Positions 1 to 8,407 of a stretch of DNA of 64,000 nt are shown here, piece by piece. The notes below the pieces were generated by a model. That model saw only the letters and a list, made by a program, of their open reading frames with translations, did no database searches and was not told the DNA's origin. Source of the DNA: Gammaproteobacteria bacterium Ga0077536. GTDB lineage: Bacteria; Pseudomonadota; Gammaproteobacteria; Ga0077536. Position numbers and translations under genes: made by a program. How positions within the stretch are numbered: the stretch's first letter is position 1; each line of letters starts with the position of its first letter. The stretch covers positions 39,274 through 103,273 of the forward strand of contig LNEL01000037.1 in the NCBI GenBank assembly GCA_001464935.1, in the 5' to 3' direction.

Positions 1-712
1 CGCCGAGCAGGTTGATCACGGGCTTGTTCAGGGTGCGCGCAATCTCCGGTCGCGCCAGCACCACCGCGCCGCCGCCGTCACTGACGACGCAGCAGTCGAG
101 CCGGTGCAGCGGATCGGACATCATCGGCGAATTCACGACGTCTTCGACCGTCACGACATCGCGCAGCATCGCGTGCTCGTTGTACTGCGCATGATGGGAC
201 GCCGCGACCTTGACCCACGCGAGCTGTTCACTCGTCGTGCCGTACTCGTGCATATGGCGTTTCGCCGCCATCGCATACTGGTTCAGGGTGACTGCGTGAT
301 ACGGCAGTTCGAACGGCACGTCGGGCGCATTCGCGCCGAAATTGCGCGGCACGGTTCCGCTCGAACCCTCGGAACGCGGACGCCCGGCGAGCGTCACCAG
401 CACGATATCGGCCTTGCCGGTCGCGATCGCCTCGGCTGCATGGGCCACGTGGATCAGGTACGAGGAGCCGCCGGTGTCGGTGGAGTCCATGTGCCGCACA
501 CGCAGGTTCATGTAATCGACCATGGCCAGCGGCCCGAGGCCCGGCGCGTCGCCGGCGCAGGCATAGCCGTCGATGTCGCGATGCGTGAGTCCCGCGTCCG
601 CGAGCGCGCCATGGGCGACTTCCGCGTGGAGCTGGGCGATGGTCTTGTCCGGCGCTTTGCGCGTGGGGTGTTCGTAGATGCCGACGATGCAGGCTTTTCG
701 TTTGAGGCTCAC
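1..712 (-). CDS. Thiolase-like protein (SCP-x/lipid-transfer type), N-terminal part
   Basis: The minus strand is open from a GTG at 712 to the left edge, giving about 237 residues; the C-terminal half lies outside the window. The start reads MSLKRKACIVGIYEHPTRKA and continues with a thiolase-fold N-terminal half (ADAGLTHRDIDGYACAGDAP, then a TGGSSYLIHVAHAAEAIATG helix region and SDGGGAVVL). This matches the SCP-x/lipid-transfer branch of thiolases, usually paired with a DUF35 partner, which act on acyl-CoA side chains. Where thiolases carry the nucleophilic Cys, this protein seems to have Gly/Ser (TGGSSY), so it may be a non-thiolytic member such as an Ltp2-like aldolase. It is divergent from the phenol operon. 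Start choice is uncertain because an upstream frame also stays open. Confidence 0.75.
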   Translation of the reverse strand, partial: MSLKRKACIVGIYEHPTRKAPDKTIAQLHAEVAHGALADAGLTHRDIDGYACAGDAPGLGPLAMVDYMNLRVRHMDSTDTGGSSYLIHVAHAAEAIATGKADIVLVTLAGRPRSEGSSGTVPRNFGANAPDVPFELPYHAVTLNQYAMAAKRHMHEYGTTSEQLAWVKVAASHHAQYNEHAMLRDVVTVEDVVNSPMMSDPLHRLDCCVVSDGGGAVVLARPEIARTLNKPVINLLG

Positions 713-1028
713 GCCTGGGTGTCCTTGTGTATCTTGTGTGGGTCCGGGGGCCGACGTCGGCGACGTGTCTGCCGCCGGCCGGGAATCCGGGATTGTACGG
801 CGCTGGCGGCCCGGGTCGAAACCATCAGAAAGGGGGAGTAAACGTCGCCCGTCGCAGGGCACGACAACCATCGACGATCGGATTGCAGATCGCGCATGCC
901 GCGGCCGGCAGGTCGGATGATAAAACCGGCACTGGCGAATGTGCGACGCAGCATCCGACCCGTTTGACGCCTGCGCGTTTCCCCACCACCATGCGGCACG
1001 AACCCACACGCTGACGGCAGGCCAACCC

Positions 1029-1316
1029 TTGGGCGATGTCCTCGATTTTCCCACGCACGTCCCCGACGCGGCGAGCCCGGCGCAGCACTACGTGCGCGTG
1101 ACGCGCGAACACCCCCGGGGCTACGTCGAGTTCCAGTTCTCGATGGGCGATCCGTCGCTGTATCTCGAGATGACGCTGCCGCCGGCCGCCTTCGACGAGT
1201 TCTGCGCGCGTCATGCCGTCGTCCACCTCAGTGACGAACAGGCCGCCGCGGTCGACATCGCCGATCAACGCTGGTACGCCGGCTCTCCGACGAGCGAGGA
1301 CCCTCATGTCGATTGA
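1029..1316 (+). CDS. dmpK: Phenol hydroxylase assembly component DmpK (P0)
   Basis: About 95 residues if begun at the TTG at 1029, close to the length of DmpK; an ATG at 939 in the same frame would add 30 poorly protein-like residues. The body (RVTREHPRGYVEFQFSMGD, then LYLEMTLPPAAFDEFCARH) is typical of the small phenol hydroxylase subunit family. In Pseudomonas this protein is not part of the oxygenase itself but is needed to obtain active, iron-loaded hydroxylase during growth on phenol. It is the first gene of the operon, and its end overlaps the start of dmpL by 11 bases, suggesting coupled translation. An AGG lies about 8 bases before the TTG. Confidence 0.8.
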   Translation: MGDVLDFPTHVPDAASPAQHYVRVTREHPRGYVEFQFSMGDPSLYLEMTLPPAAFDEFCARHAVVHLSDEQAAAVDIADQRWYAGSPTSEDPHVD

Positions 1317-2298
1317 TCTGAAGACCACCAGCATCGAGCCCCTGCGCAAGACCTTCGATCACATCGCCGAGAAGCTCGGCGGCGACAAGGCGGCCACGCG
1401 TTACCAGGAAGCGGTGTGGGGGCTGCAGCCCCAGCTGAATTTCCACTACCGGCCGACCTGGGATCAGCGCTACGCGCTGTACGATCCGCGCCGCACCGCG
1501 ATCGTGATGAAGGACTTCGACGATCTCGTCGACCCGCGACAGTACTACTATGGCACGTGGACGATGCAGCGCGGCCGCCAGCAGGACGCGCAGGAGCGCA
1601 ACTTCGAACTCGTCGAGAAACGCGAACTGCTCGCGGGACTCGACGCCGCGTGGCGCGACCGGCTCACACGCTTCGTGCTGCCGCTGCGCCACGTGGCCTG
1701 GGCCGGCAACACCAACAATTCGTTCATCTGTGCGTATGGCTACGGCGCGCCGATCACCTCCGCCGCCGGCATGCACATGATGGACGAGCTGGGCGTGGCG
1801 CAATACATCAGTCGCATCGGGCTCGTGCTCGCCGACAACGAAACGACGCTGCTGGACGCGGCCAAAGACGCCTGGATGACCGCCCCGATGTGGCAGCCGC
1901 TGCGCGAACTCGTCGAACGCTCGATGGTGACCCAGGACTGGTTCGAACTGTTCGTCGCGCAGAACTTCGTGATCGACGGCCTGATCTACCCGCTGGCCTT
2001 CGATCGCTTCGATGCCCACCTCGTTGCGCACGGCGGCGCGGCGTTTCCGATGCTGACGGAGTTCATCGTCGACTGGCATGCCGAATCGGCGCGCTGGGTC
2101 GACGCGATGCTGAAGATGGCGGCGGCCGAAACGCCGGCGAACCGTCAGCACCTCGACGCCTGGTTCGCGCAGTGGCTGCCCGCGGTGGCCGGCGCGCTCG
2201 AGCCGCTCGCGGCGTTCGCGTTCGGTGACACCGGCGCGCTGACGGACGTCACCGCCGCGCTGCGTGCGCGCGCCGGCAAGCTCGGTCTCGGCGGCTAG
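1306..2298 (+). CDS. dmpL: Phenol hydroxylase beta subunit DmpL (P1)
   Basis: 330 residues, the usual DmpL size (331). It starts MSIDLKTTSIEPLRKTFDHI at 1306 and contains the conserved NFHYRPTWDQRYALYDPRRT and YYYGTWTMQRGRQQDAQERN stretches of the oxygenase beta chain of bacterial multicomponent monooxygenases. It has the same fold as the alpha chain but lacks the diiron ligands. It packs with DmpN and DmpO in the (alpha-beta-gamma)2 hydroxylase. The frame is open further upstream (to 1213), but that part is the shadow of dmpK. The gene lies between dmpK (11-base overlap) and dmpM (8-base gap). Confidence 0.93.
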   Translation: MSIDLKTTSIEPLRKTFDHIAEKLGGDKAATRYQEAVWGLQPQLNFHYRPTWDQRYALYDPRRTAIVMKDFDDLVDPRQYYYGTWTMQRGRQQDAQERNFELVEKRELLAGLDAAWRDRLTRFVLPLRHVAWAGNTNNSFICAYGYGAPITSAAGMHMMDELGVAQYISRIGLVLADNETTLLDAAKDAWMTAPMWQPLRELVERSMVTQDWFELFVAQNFVIDGLIYPLAFDRFDAHLVAHGGAAFPMLTEFIVDWHAESARWVDAMLKMAAAETPANRQHLDAWFAQWLPAVAGALEPLAAFAFGDTGALTDVTAALRARAGKLGLGG

Positions 2299-2306
2299 CG
2301 GCGGCC

Positions 2307-2579
2307 ATGGCAGACAAGGTCTTCATCGCGCTCCAGAACAATGCCGATGCGCAGCCGATCATCCTGGCCATCGCGGCCGACAACCCGGAGGCGGTCGTCG
2401 TCGAGTCGCCCGGCATGGTCAAGATCGATTGCCCGGGCCGGCTCGTGATTCGCCGCGCGTCGATCGAGGCGCAAATCGGGCGCGATTTCGATTTGCAGGA
2501 GCTTCATCTCAACCTGATTTCGCTCGGTGGCAACATCGACGAGGACGACGACGAGTTCGTCCTGTCCTGGCAGCGCTGA
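2307..2579 (+). CDS. dmpM: Phenol hydroxylase regulatory/effector protein DmpM (P2)
   Basis: 90 residues, as in known DmpM proteins. The sequence (MADKVFIALQNNADAQPIIL, with VVESPGMVKIDCPGRLVIRR) is the small cofactor-free coupling protein of the MmoB/DmpM family. It binds the hydroxylase and tunes access and reactivity at the diiron centre, and it is required for turnover. The acidic tail (DEDDDEFVLSW) is typical. It lies 8 bases after dmpL and 35 bases before dmpN. Confidence 0.93.
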   Translation: MADKVFIALQNNADAQPIILAIAADNPEAVVVESPGMVKIDCPGRLVIRRASIEAQIGRDFDLQELHLNLISLGGNIDEDDDEFVLSWQR

Positions 2580-2614
2580 GCGCGCGCCACCCCCGTTCAA
2601 CGAGGATCAGCCAC

Positions 2615-4144
2615 ATGGCCAAAGGAAAGAAACTCGGACTGAAGGAGCGCTACGCGCTGATGACGCGCGGCCTCGACTGGGAAACCAGCTATCAGCCGAT
2701 GGACGCGGTGTTTCCTTACGATCACTACGAAGGCATCAAGATCAAGGACTGGGACGGTTGGGCCGATCCGTTCCGCCTGACGATGGATGCGTACTGGAAG
2801 TACCAGGCCGAGAAGGAGCGCAAGCTCTACGCGATCCTCGACGCTTTCCAGCAGAACAACGGCCAGCTGAACATTTCCGAGGCGCGCTACCTGAGTGCCG
2901 TCAAGCTCTGGCTGCAGGGCATCACGCCGCTCGAATACGCCGCGCATCGCGGCTTTGCGCATGCCGGGCGCGCGTTCCGCGGCGCGGGTGCCCGCATCGC
3001 GTGCCAGATGCAGTCGCTCGACGAACTGCGTCACGCGCAGACGCAGCTTCATGCGTTCAGCCACTACAACAAGTTCTTCCATGGCTTTCACGGCTTCGCG
3101 CACATGCGGGATCGCGCGTGGTACCTGTCGATCCCGAAGAGCTTCTTCGAAGACGCGATGACGGCCGGCCCGTTCGAGTTCGTGACCTCGATTTCCTTCG
3201 CCTTCGAGTACGTGCTGACGAACCTGCTGTTCATGCCCTTCGTGTCGGGCGCGGCGTACAACGGCGACATGGCGACGACCACCTTCGGCTTCTCCGCGCA
3301 GTCCGATGAGTCGCGCCACATGACGCTCGGCCTCGAAGTCGTCAAGTTCATGCTCCAGCAGCACGAGGACAACGTGCCGATCGTGCAGGCCTGGCTCGAC
3401 AAGTGGTTCTGGCGCGGCTATCGCCTGCTGGGCCTCGTCGGCACGATGATGGACTACATGTTGCCGAAGAAGGTGATGTCCTGGCAGGAGGCCTGGGGCA
3501 TCTACTGGGAAGAGAACGGCATCGCGCTGTTCCACGATCTGGCGCGCTACGGCATCCGGCTGCCGAAGCACCACGAAGTCGCGGCGAAGGAGAAGCACCG
3601 CCTGACCCACGAGATGTGGCTGACGCTCTACCAGTACGGCAACGCGCTGAGCCTGCACACCTGGATTCCGGACGATGCCGAACTCGACTGGATGAGCGAG
3701 AAGTACGGCGCGAGCTTCGATGAACGCTACCGCCCGCGTCTCGTTTATCTGCGCGAACGCGAGCAGCGCGGCGAACGCTATTTCAACAACCGGCTGCCGA
3801 TGGTCTGCCAGGTGTGCCAGATTCCGGTGTTCTACACCGAGCCGGACGACCCGCTGGTCCAGTGCGTGCGCATCGTCGAAGCCGGCGGCACGAAGCATCA
3901 CTGCTGCTCGGACGGCTGCGCGGACATTTTCCGTCGCGAGCCGGAGAAATACGTGCAGGCGCTGTTGCCGCCGCAGCAGATCTACCGCGGCGAAGCCGGC
4001 GGGGCGCGCGACATCTGGGAGTATGCGGCGTGGCTGCACCTCGAGAAGGATGTCGACACCGGCGAGTATCGCGGCTCGCCCGACCAGCAGCACTGGGCGC
4101 AATGGCAGCAGGCCCACAAGGCCACACCGGCGGATGCGGCCTGA
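2615..4144 (+). CDS. dmpN: Phenol hydroxylase alpha subunit DmpN (P3), diiron oxygenase
   Basis: 509 residues from the ATG at 2615; DmpN is about 517. The diiron ligands can be counted: Glu107, Glu137 and His140 (DELRH motif), then Glu198, Glu232 and His235 (DESRH motif), the four-helix-bundle arrangement of soluble diiron monooxygenases. A Cys-rich C-terminal patch (MVCQVCQ, later KHHCCSDGC) corresponds to the structural zinc site seen in phenol hydroxylase structures. It hydroxylates phenol, and probably cresols, to catechols using O2 and electrons from DmpP. Earlier in-frame codons back to 2264 are not coding. Confidence 0.96.
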   Translation: MAKGKKLGLKERYALMTRGLDWETSYQPMDAVFPYDHYEGIKIKDWDGWADPFRLTMDAYWKYQAEKERKLYAILDAFQQNNGQLNISEARYLSAVKLWLQGITPLEYAAHRGFAHAGRAFRGAGARIACQMQSLDELRHAQTQLHAFSHYNKFFHGFHGFAHMRDRAWYLSIPKSFFEDAMTAGPFEFVTSISFAFEYVLTNLLFMPFVSGAAYNGDMATTTFGFSAQSDESRHMTLGLEVVKFMLQQHEDNVPIVQAWLDKWFWRGYRLLGLVGTMMDYMLPKKVMSWQEAWGIYWEENGIALFHDLARYGIRLPKHHEVAAKEKHRLTHEMWLTLYQYGNALSLHTWIPDDAELDWMSEKYGASFDERYRPRLVYLREREQRGERYFNNRLPMVCQVCQIPVFYTEPDDPLVQCVRIVEAGGTKHHCCSDGCADIFRREPEKYVQALLPPQQIYRGEAGGARDIWEYAAWLHLEKDVDTGEYRGSPDQQHWAQWQQAHKATPADAA

Positions 4145-4156
4145 GGGATTCTGGCG

Positions 4157-4519
4157 ATGAGCGTGAAGCACCTGGGCGAGGCCTACGAGTATCCGTCCGA
4201 GAACCGCATCGAGCGCTACGGCGGCGACATCAACTTCTACGTGCGCTGGGAGCAGCACCTGATGTTCGCCTGTCCCGCGGCCTATCGCGCGCCGGTCGCG
4301 ATGCCGTTCGGAGACTTCGCCGAACAGATGCTGCGACCGGACTATGCGGCGCATCCGGACACCGCGCGGCTCGACTTCGCGCGCTGCGTCTGGAAGCTCG
4401 ACAAGGCCCCGTGGCAGCCGGATCTCGGCAAATCGATCGCCGACAACGGCATCGGTCACATGAGCTACATCGAGTTCAGCGCGCCGGGTCTCGATGGTCT
4501 CGACGGCAAGGGTTACTGA
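4157..4519 (+). CDS. dmpO: Phenol hydroxylase gamma subunit DmpO (P4)
   Basis: 120 residues, the family's usual size. Conserved features include the start MSVKHLGEAYEYPSENRIER, the stretch NFYVRWEQHLMFACPAAYR and the C-terminal SYIEFSAPGLDGLDGKGY, all characteristic of the third hydroxylase chain. It completes the (alpha-beta-gamma)2 core with DmpN and DmpL. The gene follows dmpN by 12 bases and is separated from dmpP by 13 bases, so it lies inside a tightly packed polycistronic unit. Confidence 0.93.
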   Translation: MSVKHLGEAYEYPSENRIERYGGDINFYVRWEQHLMFACPAAYRAPVAMPFGDFAEQMLRPDYAAHPDTARLDFARCVWKLDKAPWQPDLGKSIADNGIGHMSYIEFSAPGLDGLDGKGY

Positions 4520-4532
4520 GCGCGAGGCACCG

Positions 4533-5597
4533 GTGAGCTATCGCCTGACCATCGAGCCACTGGGCGAAACACTCGACGTCGAAGACGGGCAGAGCATTCT
4601 CGACTGCGCGCTGCGCGCCGGGATCTGGCTGCCGTATGCGTGCAATCACGGGCTCTGCGGCACCTGCAAGATCGAGATCGTCGACGGTGAGGTCGCGCAC
4701 CACCATGCGTCGTCGTTCGCGCTGATGGATCTCGAGCGCGAGGAGGGCAAGGCACTCGCGTGCTGCGCGACGCTGCTGTCCGATGTGACGATCGAAGCGG
4801 AACTCGACGAAGAGCCCGACGCCGCGCGCCTGCCCGTCGGCGATTATCGCGGCCGCGTGACGCGCATCGCCGATCTCACGCCGACGATCAAAGGGATCTG
4901 GCTCGCGCTCGACGGCGACGGCCTGGCGTTTCAGGCCGGGCAGTACGTCAATCTGCAGCTCCCGGGCCTGGACGCCCCGCGCGCCTTCTCGATCGCGAGC
5001 GCACCGGCGAGCCGCCACGAGATCGAACTGAACGTGCGCCGGGTCGACGGTGGCGCCGGCACGGCCTGGCTGCACGACACGCTCCGCGTGGGCACCGAAC
5101 TGGTGTTCACCGCGCCGCTCGGCCGCTTCTTCGTGCGGCGATCCGCGCCCGGACCGCTGCTGTTCCTGGCCGGCGGCTCGGGGCTGTCGAGCCCGAAATC
5201 GATGATTCTCGACCTGCTGGCGGCAGGCGACACGCGCGCGATCACCCTGGTGCACGGCGCGCGCACCCGCGCCGAGTTGTATGACGTGGCGCTCTTCACC
5301 GAACTGGCCGGGCGCCACGCGAACTTCCGCTACGTGCCGGCGCTGTCGGACGCGGCCGACGACGCGGCGTGGGCGGGCGCGCGTGGCTACGTGCACGAAG
5401 TGGCAGGCCAGCTGTACGACGGCCGCTTCGAGGGCCTGAACGCGTATCTGTGCGGCCCGCCGGCGATGATCGACGCCTGCCTCACCACCCTGATGCGGGG
5501 CCGCCTGTTCGAGGAGCACATTTTCACCGAGCAGTTCTTCACCGCCGCCGATGCGGCAGCCCCGGCGCGCCGCAGCGCCTTGTTCAGGAAGTTCTGA
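4533..5597 (+). CDS. dmpP: Phenol hydroxylase NADH reductase DmpP (P5)
   Basis: 354 residues from the GTG at 4533 (DmpP is 353). The N-terminal chloroplast-type ferredoxin domain binds a [2Fe-2S] cluster through Cys37, Cys42, Cys45 and Cys77 (CNHGLCGTC). The FAD domain carries RAFSIAS, and the NAD domain carries GGSGLSSPKSMI and the terminal CGPPAMIDAC motif. It passes electrons from NADH through FAD and the iron-sulfur cluster to the diiron site of DmpN. The frame is open back to 4494 inside dmpO, but length and homology favour the GTG, which sits 13 bases after dmpO. Confidence 0.93.
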   Translation: MSYRLTIEPLGETLDVEDGQSILDCALRAGIWLPYACNHGLCGTCKIEIVDGEVAHHHASSFALMDLEREEGKALACCATLLSDVTIEAELDEEPDAARLPVGDYRGRVTRIADLTPTIKGIWLALDGDGLAFQAGQYVNLQLPGLDAPRAFSIASAPASRHEIELNVRRVDGGAGTAWLHDTLRVGTELVFTAPLGRFFVRRSAPGPLLFLAGGSGLSSPKSMILDLLAAGDTRAITLVHGARTRAELYDVALFTELAGRHANFRYVPALSDAADDAAWAGARGYVHEVAGQLYDGRFEGLNAYLCGPPAMIDACLTTLMRGRLFEEHIFTEQFFTAADAAAPARRSALFRKF

Positions 5598-5648
5598 TGC
5601 TGCCGGCCGCGCGCTCTGTCGAATCGCGCGCGCAGGCGGGCTGATCCG

Positions 5649-5984
5649 ATGCCGCGCCACCGAGTGTTCATCGAAGACACGCAGGAAAGCTTCGCCTGCG
5701 ACGAGGCGCAGTCCGTGCTCCTCGGCATGGAGGCGCTGGGGCGCAAGGGCATCCCGGTGGGCTGTCGCAACGGCGGCTGCGGCGTGTGCAAGGTGGAAGT
5801 CACCAGCGGGCAGTACGTGACGCGCGTGATGAGCCGCGCGCACGTGAGCGCGGAAGAGGAAGCCTCCGGCCGCGCGCTCGCGTGCCGAATCAGGCCGACG
5901 ACGGATTTGAGGCTGCGCGTGCTGGGCTCGATGCGCGCGACGGTCTGCGGCGACACCAGGGCGTCGGCGACCGACGCACCCTGA
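5649..5984 (+). CDS. dmpQ: Plant-type ferredoxin DmpQ (XylT-like)
   Basis: 111 residues with a [2Fe-2S] ligand set at Cys39, Cys44, Cys47 (GCRNGGCGVC) and Cys79. Position and sequence match DmpQ/XylT, which re-reduces the active-site iron of catechol 2,3-dioxygenase after oxidative inactivation. It lies directly before the dioxygenase gene, as in the dmp and xyl operons. The 51-base gap after dmpP holds no other gene. The C-terminal tail (TVCGDTRASATDAP) appears a little longer than needed. Confidence 0.88.
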   Translation: MPRHRVFIEDTQESFACDEAQSVLLGMEALGRKGIPVGCRNGGCGVCKVEVTSGQYVTRVMSRAHVSAEEEASGRALACRIRPTTDLRLRVLGSMRATVCGDTRASATDAP

Positions 5985-6005
5985 CAACGAAACGAAGGAG
6001 ACGAC

Positions 6006-6932
6006 ATGGCGATCAATGGAGTTCTGCGGCCCGGCCACGCGGTGCTGCGCGCGCTCGATCTCGACGAATCCGTGCACTTCTACACTGAAGTGCTCGGTCT
6101 CCAGGAGACGGGCCGTGACAAGTCGGGCCGCGTCTACCTCAAGGCCTGGGACGAGCGCGATCACAACAGCGTCGTACTGCGCCAGGCCGATCGCGCCGGG
6201 CTCGACTGTTTCGGCTTCAAGGTCCTGAACGACGCCACGCTGAACACGCTCGAAGGACGGCTGCGCGAGTATGGCGTCAGCACCGAGCGCGTGCCGGCCG
6301 GCGACATGCTCGAGACCGGCGAGCGCGTGCGCTTCCAGATCCCGACTGGTCACCTGATCGAGTTGTATGCGCAGAAGACCTCGGTCGGCAACGGGCTCGG
6401 CGATCTGAACCCGGAAGCGTGGGCCCCAAACCAGAAAGGCATTTCGCCGCTGCGCATGGATCACGCGCTGATTTACGGCGGCGACATCGACGGCAATCGC
6501 CGGCTGTTCGAGGACGTCCTCGAGTTCACACTGGTCGAACGCGTGAAGCTCGAGGACGGGACCACCGATCTCGCGACCTGGCTGACCTGCTCGAACAAGG
6601 CGCACGACATCGCGATGGTGCGTCACCACGAGGACGCCAAACTGCATCACGTGTCGTTCATGCTCGAAACCTGGGAGTCGGTGCTGCGCGCGGCGGACAT
6701 CATGAGCATGAACCGCGTGTCGATCGACATGGGGCCGACCCGCCACGGCATCACGCGCGGCACGACGATTTACTTCTTCGACCCGTCCGGCAACCGGCTC
6801 GAAACCTTCAGCGGCGGCTACCAGTGGTATCCCGACCAGAACCCGATCACCTGGACGTGGGACGAAGTGGGGCGCGCGATCTACTACCACGATCGCAAGC
6901 TGAACCCGGCCTTCCTGAGCGTCGTGACCTGA
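6006..6932 (+). CDS. dmpB: Catechol 2,3-dioxygenase (extradiol, ring meta-cleavage)
   Basis: 308 residues in two vicinal-oxygen-chelate domains, as in XylE/DmpB (307). The Fe(II) ligands fall at His153, His215 and Glu266 (MDHAL, LHHVSF, NRLETF). His200, His247 and Tyr256 line the active site as in the family. It opens the ring of catechol made by phenol hydroxylase to give 2-hydroxymuconic semialdehyde. A good ribosome site (GAAGGAG) precedes the ATG by about 7 bases. It is followed 10 bases later by the semialdehyde dehydrogenase gene. Confidence 0.96.
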   Translation: MAINGVLRPGHAVLRALDLDESVHFYTEVLGLQETGRDKSGRVYLKAWDERDHNSVVLRQADRAGLDCFGFKVLNDATLNTLEGRLREYGVSTERVPAGDMLETGERVRFQIPTGHLIELYAQKTSVGNGLGDLNPEAWAPNQKGISPLRMDHALIYGGDIDGNRRLFEDVLEFTLVERVKLEDGTTDLATWLTCSNKAHDIAMVRHHEDAKLHHVSFMLETWESVLRAADIMSMNRVSIDMGPTRHGITRGTTIYFFDPSGNRLETFSGGYQWYPDQNPITWTWDEVGRAIYYHDRKLNPAFLSVVT

Positions 6933-6942
6933 GCCTGCTGCG

Positions 6943-8397
6943 ATGAAACAGTTCATGAATTTCATCAACGGCGAGTTCGTCGCCAGCGGCAAGACCTTCG
7001 AGAACCGCGCGCCGACCGACAACTCGCTGATTGGGCTCGTGCACGAAGCGGGGGCCGCCGAGGTGGACGCGGCGGTGAAAGCCGCGCGCGCGGCGCTGCG
7101 CGGCGACTGGGGTCGCATGAGTGCGGCGAAGCGCACCGAGATGCTGCATGCGGTCGCCGACGGCATCAACCGCCGCTTCGATGACTTCCTGCAGGCGGAG
7201 ATGGCCGACACCGGCAAACCGCTCTCGCTGGCCTCGCACATCGACATCCCGCGCGGCGCGGCGAACTTCAAGGTGTTCGCCGATCTCGTCCACAACGTGC
7301 CGACCGAAAGCTTCCGCATGACGACCCCGGACGGTGGCACCGCCGTCAGCTATGGCGTGCGTTCGCCGCTGGGCGTCATTGCGGTCGTGTGTCCATGGAA
7401 CCTGCCGTTGCTGCTGATGACCTGGAAGGTCGGGCCGGCGCTCGCCTGCGGCAACACGGTGGTGGTGAAGCCGTCGGAGGAGACCCCGGCCACCGCGACG
7501 CTGCTCGGCGAAGTGATGAAGGCCGTCGGCGTCCCGGACGGCGTGTACAACGTCGTGCACGGATTCGGGCCGGATTCCGCCGGCGAGTACCTGACGCGGC
7601 ATCCGGGCGTCAGCGGCATCACGTTCACCGGTGAAACACGCACCGGCGAAGTCATCATGACGGCGGCTGCGCGGGGCGTGCGGCCCGTCAGCTTCGAACT
7701 CGGCGGCAAGAACGCGGGCATCGTGTTCGCCGACGCCAACTTCGAACAGGCCGTTGCCGGCATCGCGCGCAGCAGCTTCGAGAATTGCGGCCAGGTGTGT
7801 CTCGGCACCGAGCGCGTCTACGTGCAGCGACCCATTTTCGAGCGTTTCGTGCAGGCGCTGAAAGCGCGCGCCGAGGCGCTGGTGATCGGGCCGTCGACAC
7901 AACCCGGTGTCGGGCTCGGGCCGTTGATTTCCGCCGAGCACCAACGCAAGGTGCTGTCCTACTATGAGCGCGCGCGCGCCGAGGGCGCGACGGTGGTGAC
8001 CGGCGGCGGCGTGCCCGAGATGCCGGCGGCGCTGGCGGCGGGGCACTGGGTGCAGCCGACAATCTGGACCGGCCTGCCGGAAACAGCCGCAGTCGTGCGC
8101 GAGGAAGTATTCGGGCCGTGCTGCCATGTCGCGCCGTTCGACACGGTCGACGAAGTCATCGCGCTCGCCAACGACACCGATTACGGCCTGTGCACGACGG
8201 TATGGACGCAGGACGTGTCGGTTGCCAACCGCTGCGGCCAGGAGATCGACGTGGGCCTGTGCTGGATCAACAGCTGGTTCCTGCGCGATCTGCGCACGGC
8301 GTTTGGCGGCGCTAAGGCGTCCGGCATCGGCCGCGAGGGGGGCGTGCATTCGCTGGAGTTCTACAGCGAACTTCGCAACGTGATGGTCAAATTATGA
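6943..8397 (+). CDS. dmpC: 2-Hydroxymuconic semialdehyde dehydrogenase
   Basis: 484 residues, an aldehyde dehydrogenase family member of the DmpC/XylG type (486). It shows the general base Glu252 (FELGGKN) and the nucleophile Cys286 (ENCGQVCLG), plus the NAD-binding WNLPLLLMTWK and KPSEETP motifs. It oxidises the ring-cleavage product to 4-oxalocrotonate, the entry to the oxalocrotonate branch of meta cleavage. It sits between the dioxygenase and the hydratase. The hydrolase gene (dmpD), normally found after dmpC, is missing, so this branch is the only one encoded here. Confidence 0.94.
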   Translation: MKQFMNFINGEFVASGKTFENRAPTDNSLIGLVHEAGAAEVDAAVKAARAALRGDWGRMSAAKRTEMLHAVADGINRRFDDFLQAEMADTGKPLSLASHIDIPRGAANFKVFADLVHNVPTESFRMTTPDGGTAVSYGVRSPLGVIAVVCPWNLPLLLMTWKVGPALACGNTVVVKPSEETPATATLLGEVMKAVGVPDGVYNVVHGFGPDSAGEYLTRHPGVSGITFTGETRTGEVIMTAAARGVRPVSFELGGKNAGIVFADANFEQAVAGIARSSFENCGQVCLGTERVYVQRPIFERFVQALKARAEALVIGPSTQPGVGLGPLISAEHQRKVLSYYERARAEGATVVTGGGVPEMPAALAAGHWVQPTIWTGLPETAAVVREEVFGPCCHVAPFDTVDEVIALANDTDYGLCTTVWTQDVSVANRCGQEIDVGLCWINSWFLRDLRTAFGGAKASGIGREGGVHSLEFYSELRNVMVKL

Positions 8398-8407
8398 GGG
8401 CACTGGG

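Noticed and set aside
104..841. 245-residue plus-strand frame at the left edge
   Set aside because: Antisense to the thiolase-like gene; His/Arg-rich shadow without domains.
713..1028. A sigma-54 promoter for the phenol operon
   Set aside because: Candidates such as TGGCGAATGTGCGAC near 935 do not keep the GG-N10-GC spacing, so none is reported.
4476..7340. 954-residue minus-strand frame opposite dmpP-dmpQ-dmpB-dmpC
   Set aside because: Crosses four well-identified plus-strand genes; composition is that of a codon shadow.
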